Shown piece by piece: positions 18,348-26,599 of a DNA stretch of 48,907 nt. The DNA comes from Chitinophagales bacterium (lineage in GTDB: Bacteria; Bacteroidota; Bacteroidia; Chitinophagales; S012-47): contig WFPF01000096.1 of NCBI GenBank assembly GCA_015487695.1, forward strand, positions 1 to 48,907, read 5' to 3'. Below the pieces are notes generated by a model. That model saw only the letters and a list, made by a program, of their open reading frames with translations. It had not been told where the DNA came from and did no database searches. Each line of letters opens with the position of its first letter. Position 1 is the stretch's first letter. A program made the position numbers and the translations under genes.

Positions 18348-19556
18348 ATGGAAAGAAAGGAATTTTTGAGATACAGTGCAATGGGAATAGCCGGATTGAC
18401 CATGTTCCCGGCCAATCTCTTTTCAAAAGAAAGCATTCAGAGCAACGGGAGACTTTTCCCGGAAAGCTTAGCATATACAATAGCCGGGGAATGGAAAGAA
18501 TTTGAGATTAGTGTGGGTATTGCAATTCAGGAACTGGCTCCTGCAATGGAGATTCACACGCTTGCCTTTAACGGAAAGGTCCCCGGGCCGGAGATTAGAG
18601 TGAAGTCAGGTGATAAGGTGAGGGTCATCTTTAAGAATGAGACTGAGTTGAACCATACCATACACTGGCATGGCATATACGTGCCCTGGCGCATGGATGG
18701 TGTCCCTTATGTTACGCAGATGCCGGTTATGCCCGGAAAAGAATTCATATATGAATTTATTGCCGAGCCGTATGGAACGCACTTCTACCATTGTCACTGG
18801 GGTACTTTGTTACACATGCAATCCGGAATGTTTGGCAGTGTAGTAATAGAGGATGACGATGATCCGATAAAGAAACAGTTTCCTTATGACAGGGAGTATA
18901 CCCTGATATACTCGGCCCATGATGTAAACTTCATACGTGAAGAACTTAACGGAATGATTGAGCGTATGAAAGAGCGCTCGTATCTGATGAAGAAGGGAAG
19001 GTTTGATCCCGAACGCTTCAATCTTTTTAATACGAAAGAAGAATTGCTGGCAGCCATCGAAAAGGGTTATCAGCCACCTTACCTTGTCAATCGCAGATCC
19101 AGTGCAGAACTGCCTGTGCCCAACTGGTTTACGGTCAATGGAAAGTCATACCCCTCAACACCAAATCTCTACATCAAAAGTGGTGAGAATATACGGGTTC
19201 GTCTGATCAATGCCGGAACAGAAAATCATCACCTTCATCTTCATGGTCATGACTTCTGGATGGTTTGTGATGATGGTGTGCCATTGCCTCAACCCTGGAA
19301 AAGAAATACCGTCTCTCTGAGCCCGGGAAAAACATATGACATTATTATTGAAGGCAATAATCGAGGTATTTGGACCTTCCATGATCATGATACGAGGCGA
19401 GTCACAAATAACGGACTTTACCCTGGCGGAAATTTACTTGCTCTGATCTACGAAGACTTGCCCGTGGAAGAGAGAATGGTATCGTCAACGGGTAGAATGA
19501 AAATGGGTAATGGGCAGTCCATGAATCTTCTGCCAAAAGTTGCTCTTGATGAATAA
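18348..19556 (+). CDS. Exported two-domain-type multicopper oxidase
   Basis: The start at 18348 gives MERKEFLRYSAMGIAGLTMF, an Arg-Lys variant of a Tat-type leader, which suits a folded copper protein. In the 402-residue product, the first cupredoxin domain carries HWHG (106-109) and H148-C149-H150...H156...M161, that is, type 2/3 His plus a complete type 1 set. The second domain carries HHLHLHGH (294-301) and H345-D346-H347, where three-domain laccases have HCH. The type 1 copper is therefore predicted in domain 1 only, the layout of type C two-domain oxidases. An unusual insert of about 80 residues (about 175-255) separates the domains. Possible substrates are metals (Fe, Mn, Cu), phenols or a partner cytochrome. 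Nitrite reductase is less likely because the trinuclear His set is kept. Confidence 0.88.
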   Translation: MERKEFLRYSAMGIAGLTMFPANLFSKESIQSNGRLFPESLAYTIAGEWKEFEISVGIAIQELAPAMEIHTLAFNGKVPGPEIRVKSGDKVRVIFKNETELNHTIHWHGIYVPWRMDGVPYVTQMPVMPGKEFIYEFIAEPYGTHFYHCHWGTLLHMQSGMFGSVVIEDDDDPIKKQFPYDREYTLIYSAHDVNFIREELNGMIERMKERSYLMKKGRFDPERFNLFNTKEELLAAIEKGYQPPYLVNRRSSAELPVPNWFTVNGKSYPSTPNLYIKSGENIRVRLINAGTENHHLHLHGHDFWMVCDDGVPLPQPWKRNTVSLSPGKTYDIIIEGNNRGIWTFHDHDTRRVTNNGLYPGGNLLALIYEDLPVEERMVSSTGRMKMGNGQSMNLLPKVALDE

Positions 19557-19568
19557 ATAAGTTAAATT

Positions 19569-20726
19569 ATGAAAAGATATTTAACGCTATTGGTAGCGGT
19601 ATTTTCGACTATTCTTTCTGTATCGCAGGTACTTCCGGAGATTGAACTGGGGGTAAAAGGAGTAGTTTCGGCTAACATTGGGGTCAACAATAACGGGGTG
19701 AGTTCGGCTGTGAGTGATTTCTCGGATAGTCAGATTCTTTTAGGATTCCGTCAGAAGCTATATAATAAGTGGCGAGGACAAATGGTCTTTGGAATGCAGT
19801 TCCCGGATGCCGACTCTGACTTGGGGCAGGTTTTCTATAATCACGTATTTATACAGGTGGAAGATCAAAAGAATATTATAAAGATTGGTAGGTCAACGAC
19901 CCGAACTATTCTGAATGAATTTCCTACATTGCGGGATGATGATGCAATGAACTTTAACTATTCGCTGAATCCCTTTTCCAAGGGAAGCAATACACAGGAT
20001 AATCAATATGGCAATGTCATTGAATATACGCACATATTTGCCCAACGCTACTGGCTTTCTTTTCATGGCGAAAACTTTAGCGACCTGTCAAAACCGGAGA
20101 ATTTTGAGCTAAACTCTTTTGGTTTTTCGCTTTTATATGTTGTACCGGAAAGTCAGCTATGGAACCGGGAAATATTGCAGCGACTCGGTTTTAGTTATAA
20201 TAGTTATGCAACGAATGAAGCCGGCTACGAGGGCTTTGACCGCTACCTGAAGAATATACTTGGAACAATTACTCTTAACGTGTTGCCGGACCCTGTACAC
20301 CTCATAGATTTTAAGGTGCAGGGGGTCTATAACATCGGATTTGCCCGGCTTGACAGTATCAAAAGCTATTCGGACTATGTTCGAACTCCCTCAATGGCAA
20401 CTTTTGCAACTCTGCGCTACTTGTATCGAAAACTCGAAAGACCTTTGCTCCAGGTTTCGGTCGGGTTTGGTTTGAAGAGTTTTGAACTGCTGCCAAAAAG
20501 TAAACAGGGAATTTTTATATCCAATGTCTTTTACCGTGTAGGTGAAAACTTTGATATTGGATTTCAGTACCGCTATTTACAGAATAACGGTGAGGTAGCT
20601 GATCTGTTTAGCAGTTCTGCTCACCGCTTCCAATTCGCTTTTGTTTACTCCATTAATCAGATATTCAATAAACACTTTGATGACAGAAACTCCATCCTTA
20701 ATCTGGAACATAACTATATAAATTAG
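19569..20726 (+). CDS. Outer-membrane beta-barrel protein (porin-like, unassigned)
   Basis: The 385-residue product has a signal peptide (MKRYLTLLVAVFSTILSVSQ) and a mature part built of alternating amphipathic strands with frequent Tyr and Phe, such as GFRQKLYNKWRGQMVFGMQF and FDIGFQYRYLQNNGEVADL, consistent with a barrel of about 16 strands. Segments like HVFIQVEDQKNIIKIGRSTT resemble the porin pattern in which a barrel-facing strand precedes a constriction loop. It does not visibly share the AGKFLLPFG block of the first barrel, so the two are not close duplicates. It starts 12 nt after the copper-oxidase stop, so co-transcription is very likely. Function unknown; an outer-membrane conduit or channel for the same pathway is the natural guess. 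Confidence 0.65.
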   Translation: MKRYLTLLVAVFSTILSVSQVLPEIELGVKGVVSANIGVNNNGVSSAVSDFSDSQILLGFRQKLYNKWRGQMVFGMQFPDADSDLGQVFYNHVFIQVEDQKNIIKIGRSTTRTILNEFPTLRDDDAMNFNYSLNPFSKGSNTQDNQYGNVIEYTHIFAQRYWLSFHGENFSDLSKPENFELNSFGFSLLYVVPESQLWNREILQRLGFSYNSYATNEAGYEGFDRYLKNILGTITLNVLPDPVHLIDFKVQGVYNIGFARLDSIKSYSDYVRTPSMATFATLRYLYRKLERPLLQVSVGFGLKSFELLPKSKQGIFISNVFYRVGENFDIGFQYRYLQNNGEVADLFSSSAHRFQFAFVYSINQIFNKHFDDRNSILNLEHNYIN

Positions 20727-20800
20727 CCGGTATTGATTGTTTGAAATTTATTGGATATGAACGACTTGTATTTATTCAATTCTTATTCTTAAAATAGTCG

Positions 20801-22135
20801 ATGAAACAATTGCGAAACATTAATTATTGCGATGATGCTAGTTGTGGTATCGGTGGTTCTGTCTGTCTGCCGAATAGTGATTATCCCAGAGTTCTCGTAA
20901 TTGGTGGTGGCTTTGCCGGGTTGGCACTGATAAAGGGCCTCAGAAAGCATAAGGTGCAGGTTGTACTTGTGGATCGCAATAACTTTCACCAGTTTCAGCC
21001 TTTACTCTATCAGGTGGCAACCAGTGGGCTGGAGCCTGACAGTATTGTGTTTCCATTCAGAAAACAGATTGCCGAATATGGCAATGTGGTTTATAGAATG
21101 GGTAGCGTCCTAAGTATAGTGCCGGAAGAGAACAAGGTGATTCTTGATAAGGGTGAGATTCATTATGATTACCTCGTTCTGGCTACGGGTACCTCTACCA
21201 ACTTCTTCGGTCTGGAAAATATTGAAAAAAGAAGTCTGGGATTAAAGGATATTCGTGATGCCCTGAACATACGCCATAAGATGCTCCAGAATCTTGAGAA
21301 AGCGGCCATTACCTGTAACATGGAGGAAAAGGATGCCCTCACGAACTTCGTTATTGTAGGAGGTGGTCCGGCAGGTGTGGAGATGGCCGGTGCCCTCGCT
21401 GAATTTTGTCACTACATCCTGCCGAAGGATTACCCGGAGTATCCCACTGAGATAATGAAGATTTACCTGATTGAAGCCTCCGGCAGACTTCTTTCGGCCA
21501 TGTCCGAGAAGGCATCGGCCAAAACACTTCGTTATCTCCGGGGACTGAATGTTTCGGTTCTTCTGAATGAAGTTGTGGTAGACTATAACGGGGAAGTGGT
21601 AAAGACAAAGAGTGGCAAAGTTATTAATGCCCGAAATCTGATCTGGACAGCCGGGGTGAAAGGACAGTTGCCAGAAGGTATTGGCAGCGAGTTTCTCGTC
21701 AGAGGAAACAGGATACGGGTAGATGAAAACCTGAAGGTTGTTGGGCTGGATAATGTCTTTGCTTTGGGCGATATTGCTGCCATGATTACAGAAAGGACAC
21801 CGGGCGGGCACCCCCAGGTCGCTCAACCCGCTATTCAGCAGGGGAAATATCTGGCAAGGGCTATCCCGAGTATTATAAATAACCGCCCCAATAAACCTTT
21901 TGTTTATAAAGACAAGGGCTCTCTTGCCACTGTTGGGAAAAGAAAAGCTGTAGCCGATCTTGGTAAACTGAAGTTTGCCGGTTTTGGCGCTTGGTTGCTT
22001 TGGTCTTTGGTACACATTATGTCTATCAGCGGATTTCGAAATAAATTGCTTGTTGGTATCAATTGGGCACTAAGTTATTTTAGCTATGAAAAAAGCAACC
22101 GGATTATCATACGTAGTTATAAAGATGAGAAGTAG
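20801..22135 (+). CDS. Type II NADH dehydrogenase-like FAD/NAD(P)-dependent oxidoreductase
   Basis: The 444-residue product has the NDH-2 layout: FAD-binding VLVIGGGFAGL at about 32, the DRNNFHQFQPLLYQVATSGL block, NAD-binding VIVGGGPAGVEMAGALAEF in the middle, and NVFALGDIAAM near residue 320. A C-terminal amphipathic/hydrophobic part (LWSLVHIMSISGFRNKLLV) probably attaches it to the inner face of the cytoplasmic membrane. NDH-2 oxidises NADH and reduces quinone without pumping protons. Oddly, about 28 residues with three cysteines (C10, C15, C22) precede the FAD motif. Last gene of the cluster, 74 nt after the barrel gene. Depending on redox direction it could feed quinone, or act as another flavin reductase such as a sulfide:quinone-type enzyme. 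Confidence 0.87.
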   Translation: MKQLRNINYCDDASCGIGGSVCLPNSDYPRVLVIGGGFAGLALIKGLRKHKVQVVLVDRNNFHQFQPLLYQVATSGLEPDSIVFPFRKQIAEYGNVVYRMGSVLSIVPEENKVILDKGEIHYDYLVLATGTSTNFFGLENIEKRSLGLKDIRDALNIRHKMLQNLEKAAITCNMEEKDALTNFVIVGGGPAGVEMAGALAEFCHYILPKDYPEYPTEIMKIYLIEASGRLLSAMSEKASAKTLRYLRGLNVSVLLNEVVVDYNGEVVKTKSGKVINARNLIWTAGVKGQLPEGIGSEFLVRGNRIRVDENLKVVGLDNVFALGDIAAMITERTPGGHPQVAQPAIQQGKYLARAIPSIINNRPNKPFVYKDKGSLATVGKRKAVADLGKLKFAGFGAWLLWSLVHIMSISGFRNKLLVGINWALSYFSYEKSNRIIIRSYKDEK

Positions 22136-22267
22136 ATATTACCGGCACTTAATTTTAGGTTTGAAGGACGGCTTTCCGGTCTTTATCTAATTTCTTTATG
22201 AATTGCTTGATTGAAAAGAATGTACGTCCCTTTAAACGATAAGAGCATTCGCTGATCTGAATAAGAA

Positions 22268-23479
22268 ATGATTGTGAAGAATTTATTGCTTTTTTTATGT
22301 GTCTTTGGCCTTATCACTGTTTGTGCCCAATCTCCCGATTATATTTTTCGCTCCGGATTTGAAGGCGGCAGCATGCTCTATCAATATCAGCTAAACGGGC
22401 AGCCCAATCCCGATTATGCCGATATCGAAGGGGAAGACAATGGCTATGACTGGGTGCGTGATCTGGACGAATACCCGGGGCTGGGAACTTTCCGCATTTT
22501 TTACGAACATGGCGATACATCAAGGAGCAAAGCCGAAATTGTAGCCGGCCCTGTCGATCCCTCCAATCATGTACTGAGCTTTGACCTGAAAGCGCCCCAC
22601 ATTGCTTACACGAAAAATAACGGGGACACCCTTTACAAGGGACGAATTCAGGCAGCCATTAACGGCAGTCCCGACTTAAAGGCTTTCTATTTCCGTGTTC
22701 GGCTTTACATTCATCCCGATATAGGAATGCTGCGGCAGAGTAATAAAAAGATTACCTGGTTTACCATACAGGAGTACTGGAACAATGAATCGAACAAAGA
22801 TTTCCCCTTTCGTGTGACTTTGAATATTCGCAAAGACAGCGGGGTGGGCTCCCGGCTCTTCTTCGGGGCCCATGGTCAGATAAAAAACGCCAATAAAGAA
22901 TGGGAATCGGTCTGGGAACTGCTTGACCGTTCGATGGAAGTGCCTCTGGGCGAGTGGTTCACGCTTGAAACGCATTTTCTCGAAGGCGATGCGGACCAAG
23001 GGCGTTTCAAGGTTATTCTCATAGATGAGGACTTGAATGAGCACATCATTGCAGATGTGCATGACTATACGCGTCATCCGGATGACAGCCTGCCTGATGG
23101 TGTGACAAGTTTCAATCCGATGAAACTTTATACTTCGGGCGAGCTGATCAACGGACTGCGACAGGCCGGAGGAAAATTGATCCTTTACTGGGATGACTTT
23201 GAAATATGGACAGACTCCTTGCAAATCAACGGCTTGAGAAGTGAAACCGGTAATAATGGACTTTTCGATTTTTATCCCAATCCTGCCCATAGTGAAATTC
23301 AGGTCTTGACCGGAGAAAAGGAGTATCGTGTCGAAGTCGTTGATGCACGCGGCATTCCGCTTCGTTCCCTGGCAGCTCCTTCAAGCGTGCTTGACATCCG
23401 CGGCCTTCCGCCAGCTTGGTATTTGATTCGTTTCAGATCGGGTCAACGGGAATTTTCGAGGCCGGTGATCATAAACTGA
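22268..23479 (+). CDS. Secreted jelly-roll (polysaccharide-lyase-like) protein with T9SS sorting domain
   Basis: The signal peptide is IVKNLLLFLCVFGLITVCAQ. Residues about 25-325 read as a concanavalin-type beta-sandwich, with KAFYFRVRLYIHPDIGML, KITWFTIQEYWNN, LGEWFTLETHFLEGD and GGKLILYWDDFEIWTD. The same pattern occurs in heparin-lyase-like and other alginate/glucuronan-type lyases that bind polysaccharide on a beta-sheet face. The final 75 residues (FDFYPNPAHSEIQVL to PPAWYLIRFRSG) are a T9SS type A sorting domain, so the protein is exported across the outer membrane. Catalytic residues were not identified, so it could be a lyase, a glycosidase or a binding protein. It is 132 nt past the NDH-2-like gene, and its composition resembles the rest of the genome more than that cluster. 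Confidence 0.72.
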   Translation: MIVKNLLLFLCVFGLITVCAQSPDYIFRSGFEGGSMLYQYQLNGQPNPDYADIEGEDNGYDWVRDLDEYPGLGTFRIFYEHGDTSRSKAEIVAGPVDPSNHVLSFDLKAPHIAYTKNNGDTLYKGRIQAAINGSPDLKAFYFRVRLYIHPDIGMLRQSNKKITWFTIQEYWNNESNKDFPFRVTLNIRKDSGVGSRLFFGAHGQIKNANKEWESVWELLDRSMEVPLGEWFTLETHFLEGDADQGRFKVILIDEDLNEHIIADVHDYTRHPDDSLPDGVTSFNPMKLYTSGELINGLRQAGGKLILYWDDFEIWTDSLQINGLRSETGNNGLFDFYPNPAHSEIQVLTGEKEYRVEVVDARGIPLRSLAAPSSVLDIRGLPPAWYLIRFRSGQREFSRPVIIN

Positions 23480-23575
23480 CGGAGAAAAAGCTTTTCAGCA
23501 CTTGAGATTTGCACACTATTTCTTAATATAAAAGGGACATACCCATTTGTTTAAGAAGTAAAAAGTTTTTTTTCA

Positions 23576-24094
23576 ATGAAAGAGGAGTATCTCAAAAGTG
23601 TGATTAAAAGATTTGATTATTATCGAAGCGCAGGCCTTCGGAGTATGGAGCAATTGAGGGATGAAGATTTATTCTGGCAATTTAATGATGACAGCAACAG
23701 CATTGCCGTGATGGTCAATCATCTGCACGGAAATATGCTTTCGCGTTGGACCGGTTTTCTGGAGGAAGACGGGGAGAAGGAATGGCGTGACCGTGATGCG
23801 GAATTTGAAAGCCGGATAAAAACCCGCGAAGAACTGATGGAAAAATGGAATGAAGGATGGGACCTGGTGATCGATACCCTGAAAGCGTTGTCACCGGATG
23901 ACCTGGCCCGAAAAGTCCGCATCCGGAATGAGCCTCATTCCGTCATTGATGCGATCAACCGGCAGTTGGCACACTATGCCTATCATATCGGACAGATCGT
24001 GTATGTGGCCAAGATGCGCAAAGGAAAGGAATGGAAAACACTTACGATTGCCAAAGGAAAATCGAAAGAGTTTAACCGATCTATGATGAAATAG
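23576..24094 (+). CDS. DinB-superfamily protein, DUF1572/YfiT-like
   Basis: The 172-residue product is a four-helix bundle of the DinB/YfiT type. The three metal-binding His positions are visible: one in VNHLHGNMLSRW (about residue 50) and two in QLAHYAYHIGQIV (about 137 and 141). The opening SVIKRFDYYRSAGLRSMEQL is characteristic of the DUF1572 subgroup. Members are metal-dependent, and some are thiol-dependent transferases, but the reaction of this subgroup is generally unknown. Single gene, converging with the RIC gene 20 nt beyond its stop. Confidence 0.82.
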   Translation: MKEEYLKSVIKRFDYYRSAGLRSMEQLRDEDLFWQFNDDSNSIAVMVNHLHGNMLSRWTGFLEEDGEKEWRDRDAEFESRIKTREELMEKWNEGWDLVIDTLKALSPDDLARKVRIRNEPHSVIDAINRQLAHYAYHIGQIVYVAKMRKGKEWKTLTIAKGKSKEFNRSMMK

Positions 24095-24114
24095 ATAACT
24101 CCGTTTCAAAGTGA

Positions 24115-24828
24115 TCAGGCAGCCATTTCCCTGAGTTTCTCAAAGAGAATATTGTTTTCAAGGTGGATGTGCTGAAAGAGGTCATCCTCAAACTCTTCCA
24201 GTTTAAAATAGAGCGCCTTATAGGTATTGCAGGCATGGCCGGGCGGGGTAAACTGGTGAGAGAGATCGCGAATCTCTTTGATAATGTCTCCTACACGTTC
24301 ATGCTCTGCCTCCATCACCGGTACGGGCCCGTGAAGAATCAAATGCAGCGTTTCGGCATCTACTTCGCGCTGCTCGCTGAGTTTCTTGATCATCGGAAAA
24401 AGAATCTCCTCTTCCTTGCGCATATGCATTTCGAGGTCGGTTGCCATTTCTTCTACCCGTTGCTGTATTTGGATGAGTTCCGGATCGGCATGGCCGTGTA
24501 CTTTGGCCACTTTGGCCGAAAATTGCTTCAGTATGGGCAGGTTCTCGCGCACATAGTTATGATGTACTTCCAGAATGTAATCTACCAGAAGGTGCACGGG
24601 CCAGGACTTAAACCGGACGGGCCGGCCACCTGATCGGGATTTTTCCGACTCCAGGTCGCGAATCAGAGCCTCCATGTCTATCCCTTTTTTCATGCAGGCC
24701 TCTTCGATGCTGCGGCCGCCACCACAACAAAAGTCCAGTCCGTACTTCTTAAAGATGCCGGCTTTTGAAATATCTTCCGTTACAATTTCGGCTATCGTAC
24801 GATGCGCGTAGAGTTCTTTCTTGTCCAT
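24115..24828 (-). CDS. ric: Iron-sulfur cluster repair di-iron protein (RIC/ScdA/YtfE family)
   Basis: The start at 24828 (MDKKELYAHRT) places the family motif near the N-terminus. The N-terminal DUF542 domain carries the paired cysteines C34-C35 in LDFCCGGGRS. The following hemerythrin-like domain supplies His and Glu ligands for two irons in DYILEVHHNYVRENL, KVHGHADPE, MHMRKEEEILFP, AEHERVGDII and HIHLENNILFEKL. RIC proteins repair iron-sulfur clusters damaged by nitric oxide or peroxide and are usually induced by those agents. The full set is present over 237 residues, so it is probably active. It stands alone, but between two respiratory loci. Confidence 0.95.
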   Translation of the reverse strand: MDKKELYAHRTIAEIVTEDISKAGIFKKYGLDFCCGGGRSIEEACMKKGIDMEALIRDLESEKSRSGGRPVRFKSWPVHLLVDYILEVHHNYVRENLPILKQFSAKVAKVHGHADPELIQIQQRVEEMATDLEMHMRKEEEILFPMIKKLSEQREVDAETLHLILHGPVPVMEAEHERVGDIIKEIRDLSHQFTPPGHACNTYKALYFKLEEFEDDLFQHIHLENNILFEKLREMAA

Positions 24829-24936
24829 GTTGCAAAAATAAGGCGGCAATGAGGCCAATGTCCATGACTTTCCTCATCGTTATGAAGAAAAATGCGTTTC
24901 AGCGATTGAAGCAATTTTATGTCAGGCCCGGAAATT

Positions 24937-25932
24937 CTAAACGATTCCGGGAAAGAGAATTCCCTCACGGATGAAGAGCCAGATCATATACAGGAAAAAG
25001 AGAATCAACAGGAAAAGGGATTCTTTCTTTTTGAGTTCTTTGTTTTTCCCAATGAGCAACATGGCAAAAAGCAGTGCCAGAATGCCAATAAAATAGAGAA
25101 TATCGAGATTGAAGCTGCTGCTATAGACAATGGGACGGATAGCGGCACTGCTTCCAAGGACGAGGAGGATATTGAAAATATTGCTTCCCACGATATTGCC
25201 TATGGCAAGGTCGGCTTTGCGCTTCAGGGCGGCCACTACCGATGTGGCCAGCTCGGGCAGCGAAGTGCCGGCTGATATGATGGTTATGCTGATCAGCTTG
25301 CGGCTTACTCCCCAGCTTTCGGCCAGAACCACGGCATTGTCAACCACCAGCTTACCTCCCCAAACAACCGCGACCATGCCTCCAAGAATATAAAGTAAGG
25401 TCTTCAGCCCTGAAAAAGGCGGCACCTCTACCGTTTCGGCCAGTTTGATCAGGATTTGCCGGTCCTTTTTCATAAAATAAAAAATGTAATAGAGGTAGGC
25501 TGCAAAGAGCAGCAGCAGAATGATGGCATCGAGCGTGCCCAGCGTGCCGCTGCCTGTTCCGAGCCAGCCCATGCCCATAGCGAGCAGCAAAACGGTAATG
25601 AAGACGGAGAAAGGGATCTCGTAACGGAAAGTGCGCAGGTGAACAGTCATCGGGGCAAAGAGACCTGCCACCCCCAGGATGGCAGCCGTATTGAAAATAT
25701 TGCTCCCGATCACATTGCCCAAAACGAGATCGTTCTCATGTTTTACGGCTGCAATGATATTGACAATGAGCTCCGGAAAAGAGGTTCCGAAGGAAACCAG
25801 GGTGAGTCCGATAACAATTTCGCTGATATGATATTTGCGTGCGGTGGCGGCCGCTCCTTCTACAAGGTAATCGGCTCCTTTGACAAGAAGAATAAAACCC
25901 AGAATGAGAAGAAGAATATGAATGATCAGCAT
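24937..25932 (-). CDS. Calcium/sodium antiporter (CaCA family, YrbG-type)
   Basis: The 331-residue inner-membrane protein has about ten hydrophobic helices in two halves. Each half carries the alpha-repeat of Ca2+/cation antiporters: VSFGTSFPELIVN plus GNVIGSNIFNTAAILG in the first, and ISAGTSLPELATS plus GNIVGSNIFNILLVLG in the second. The Glu in each PEL is the cation ligand. It exchanges cytoplasmic Ca2+ (or another cation) for Na+ or H+. The opening HILLLILGFILLVKGADYLVEG is typical of the YrbG group. Monocistronic as far as can be seen, 58 nt downstream of the double-CxxC gene on the same strand. Confidence 0.94.
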   Translation of the reverse strand: MLIIHILLLILGFILLVKGADYLVEGAAATARKYHISEIVIGLTLVSFGTSFPELIVNIIAAVKHENDLVLGNVIGSNIFNTAAILGVAGLFAPMTVHLRTFRYEIPFSVFITVLLLAMGMGWLGTGSGTLGTLDAIILLLLFAAYLYYIFYFMKKDRQILIKLAETVEVPPFSGLKTLLYILGGMVAVVWGGKLVVDNAVVLAESWGVSRKLISITIISAGTSLPELATSVVAALKRKADLAIGNIVGSNIFNILLVLGSSAAIRPIVYSSSFNLDILYFIGILALLFAMLLIGKNKELKKKESLFLLILFFLYMIWLFIREGILFPGIV

Positions 25933-25990
25933 AATGGTGGGCCAAAATTAGCAATAGCTGTACAAAGGGGCTTCAAGAAATGAAGGGCGG

Positions 25991-26596
25991 TCATACAAAC
26001 ATGGGCCTTCGCGGGCCGATAAGCTCTTCGATGCCCGGAGGGCCTGAAAAATGTTCCTGGGTAAAGCCATCGAGAAAATCGCGGGTTTTTTGGGAAAGCA
26101 GTTCATTAAGGCCTTCCTGTGCTTCGAAGGAAACCGTCAGGGGCAAGAGACCCAGAACGAGCTTGGGCCCTTTGCCCTGGGCAATGATCGTGTATTCATC
26201 CAGTTCATCGAGGTTTTTTCCTGTGACTGCACAGCGCCCCGTCAAGTCCCGGAAGTCGGGTTCTTTCTCATGTGAAAGCATGACCATGCGCGTGATTTGA
26301 TCCGAAGCATGAATTTCTTCTTCCATGTATTTTTCCATCATCTTTTTCGACTCCTCGGAAAGCTCGTTGTGCATGCGCCTGTTGCAGTCGCTGCAGATTG
26401 CAAATTCAAAGACGACCTCGTCCAAGCGGTGTTCGGGGAATCTTCTGAAAGACTTTTGAATGAGATAATCGCTGTCGCTTTCGATCAGATCCTTTCCGCA
26501 AATCTTGCAGAAACTTATGGGTTCGTTCGTTTCGCTGTCGAAAAGCAAAGGCGGTATATCCATAAATCCCGGTGGCAGGTAAAATTCATCTTCCAT
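25991..26596 (-). CDS. Cytoplasmic protein with two CxxC motifs (possible zinc ribbon), unknown function
   Basis: The 201-residue product has no signal peptide. Two CxxC pairs, C30-K-I-C33 and C68-S-D-C71 about 35 residues apart, look like a four-Cys zinc knuckle. The rest is acidic and helical, with a third sulfur-bearing site in GRCAVTGKNLDELDEYTII. The end is Pro/Gly rich. I recognise no family beyond a conserved Bacteroidota protein. Its ATG is only 3 nt past the stop of the TonB-dependent receptor gene, so the two are almost certainly co-transcribed. That is an odd pairing for a cytoplasmic zinc protein. Confidence 0.6.
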   Translation of the reverse strand: MEDEFYLPPGFMDIPPLLFDSETNEPISFCKICGKDLIESDSDYLIQKSFRRFPEHRLDEVVFEFAICSDCNRRMHNELSEESKKMMEKYMEEEIHASDQITRMVMLSHEKEPDFRDLTGRCAVTGKNLDELDEYTIIAQGKGPKLVLGLLPLTVSFEAQEGLNELLSQKTRDFLDGFTQEHFSGPPGIEELIGPRRPMFV

Positions 26597-26599
26597 TGT

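Noticed and set aside
18348-19556. Copper-containing nitrite reductase as an alternative for the copper oxidase
   Set aside because: NirK keeps HCAPxGM in domain 1 and lacks the paired HWHG/HLHGH trinuclear His sets. Here both HxH pairs for a trinuclear centre are present, so an oxidase is more likely.
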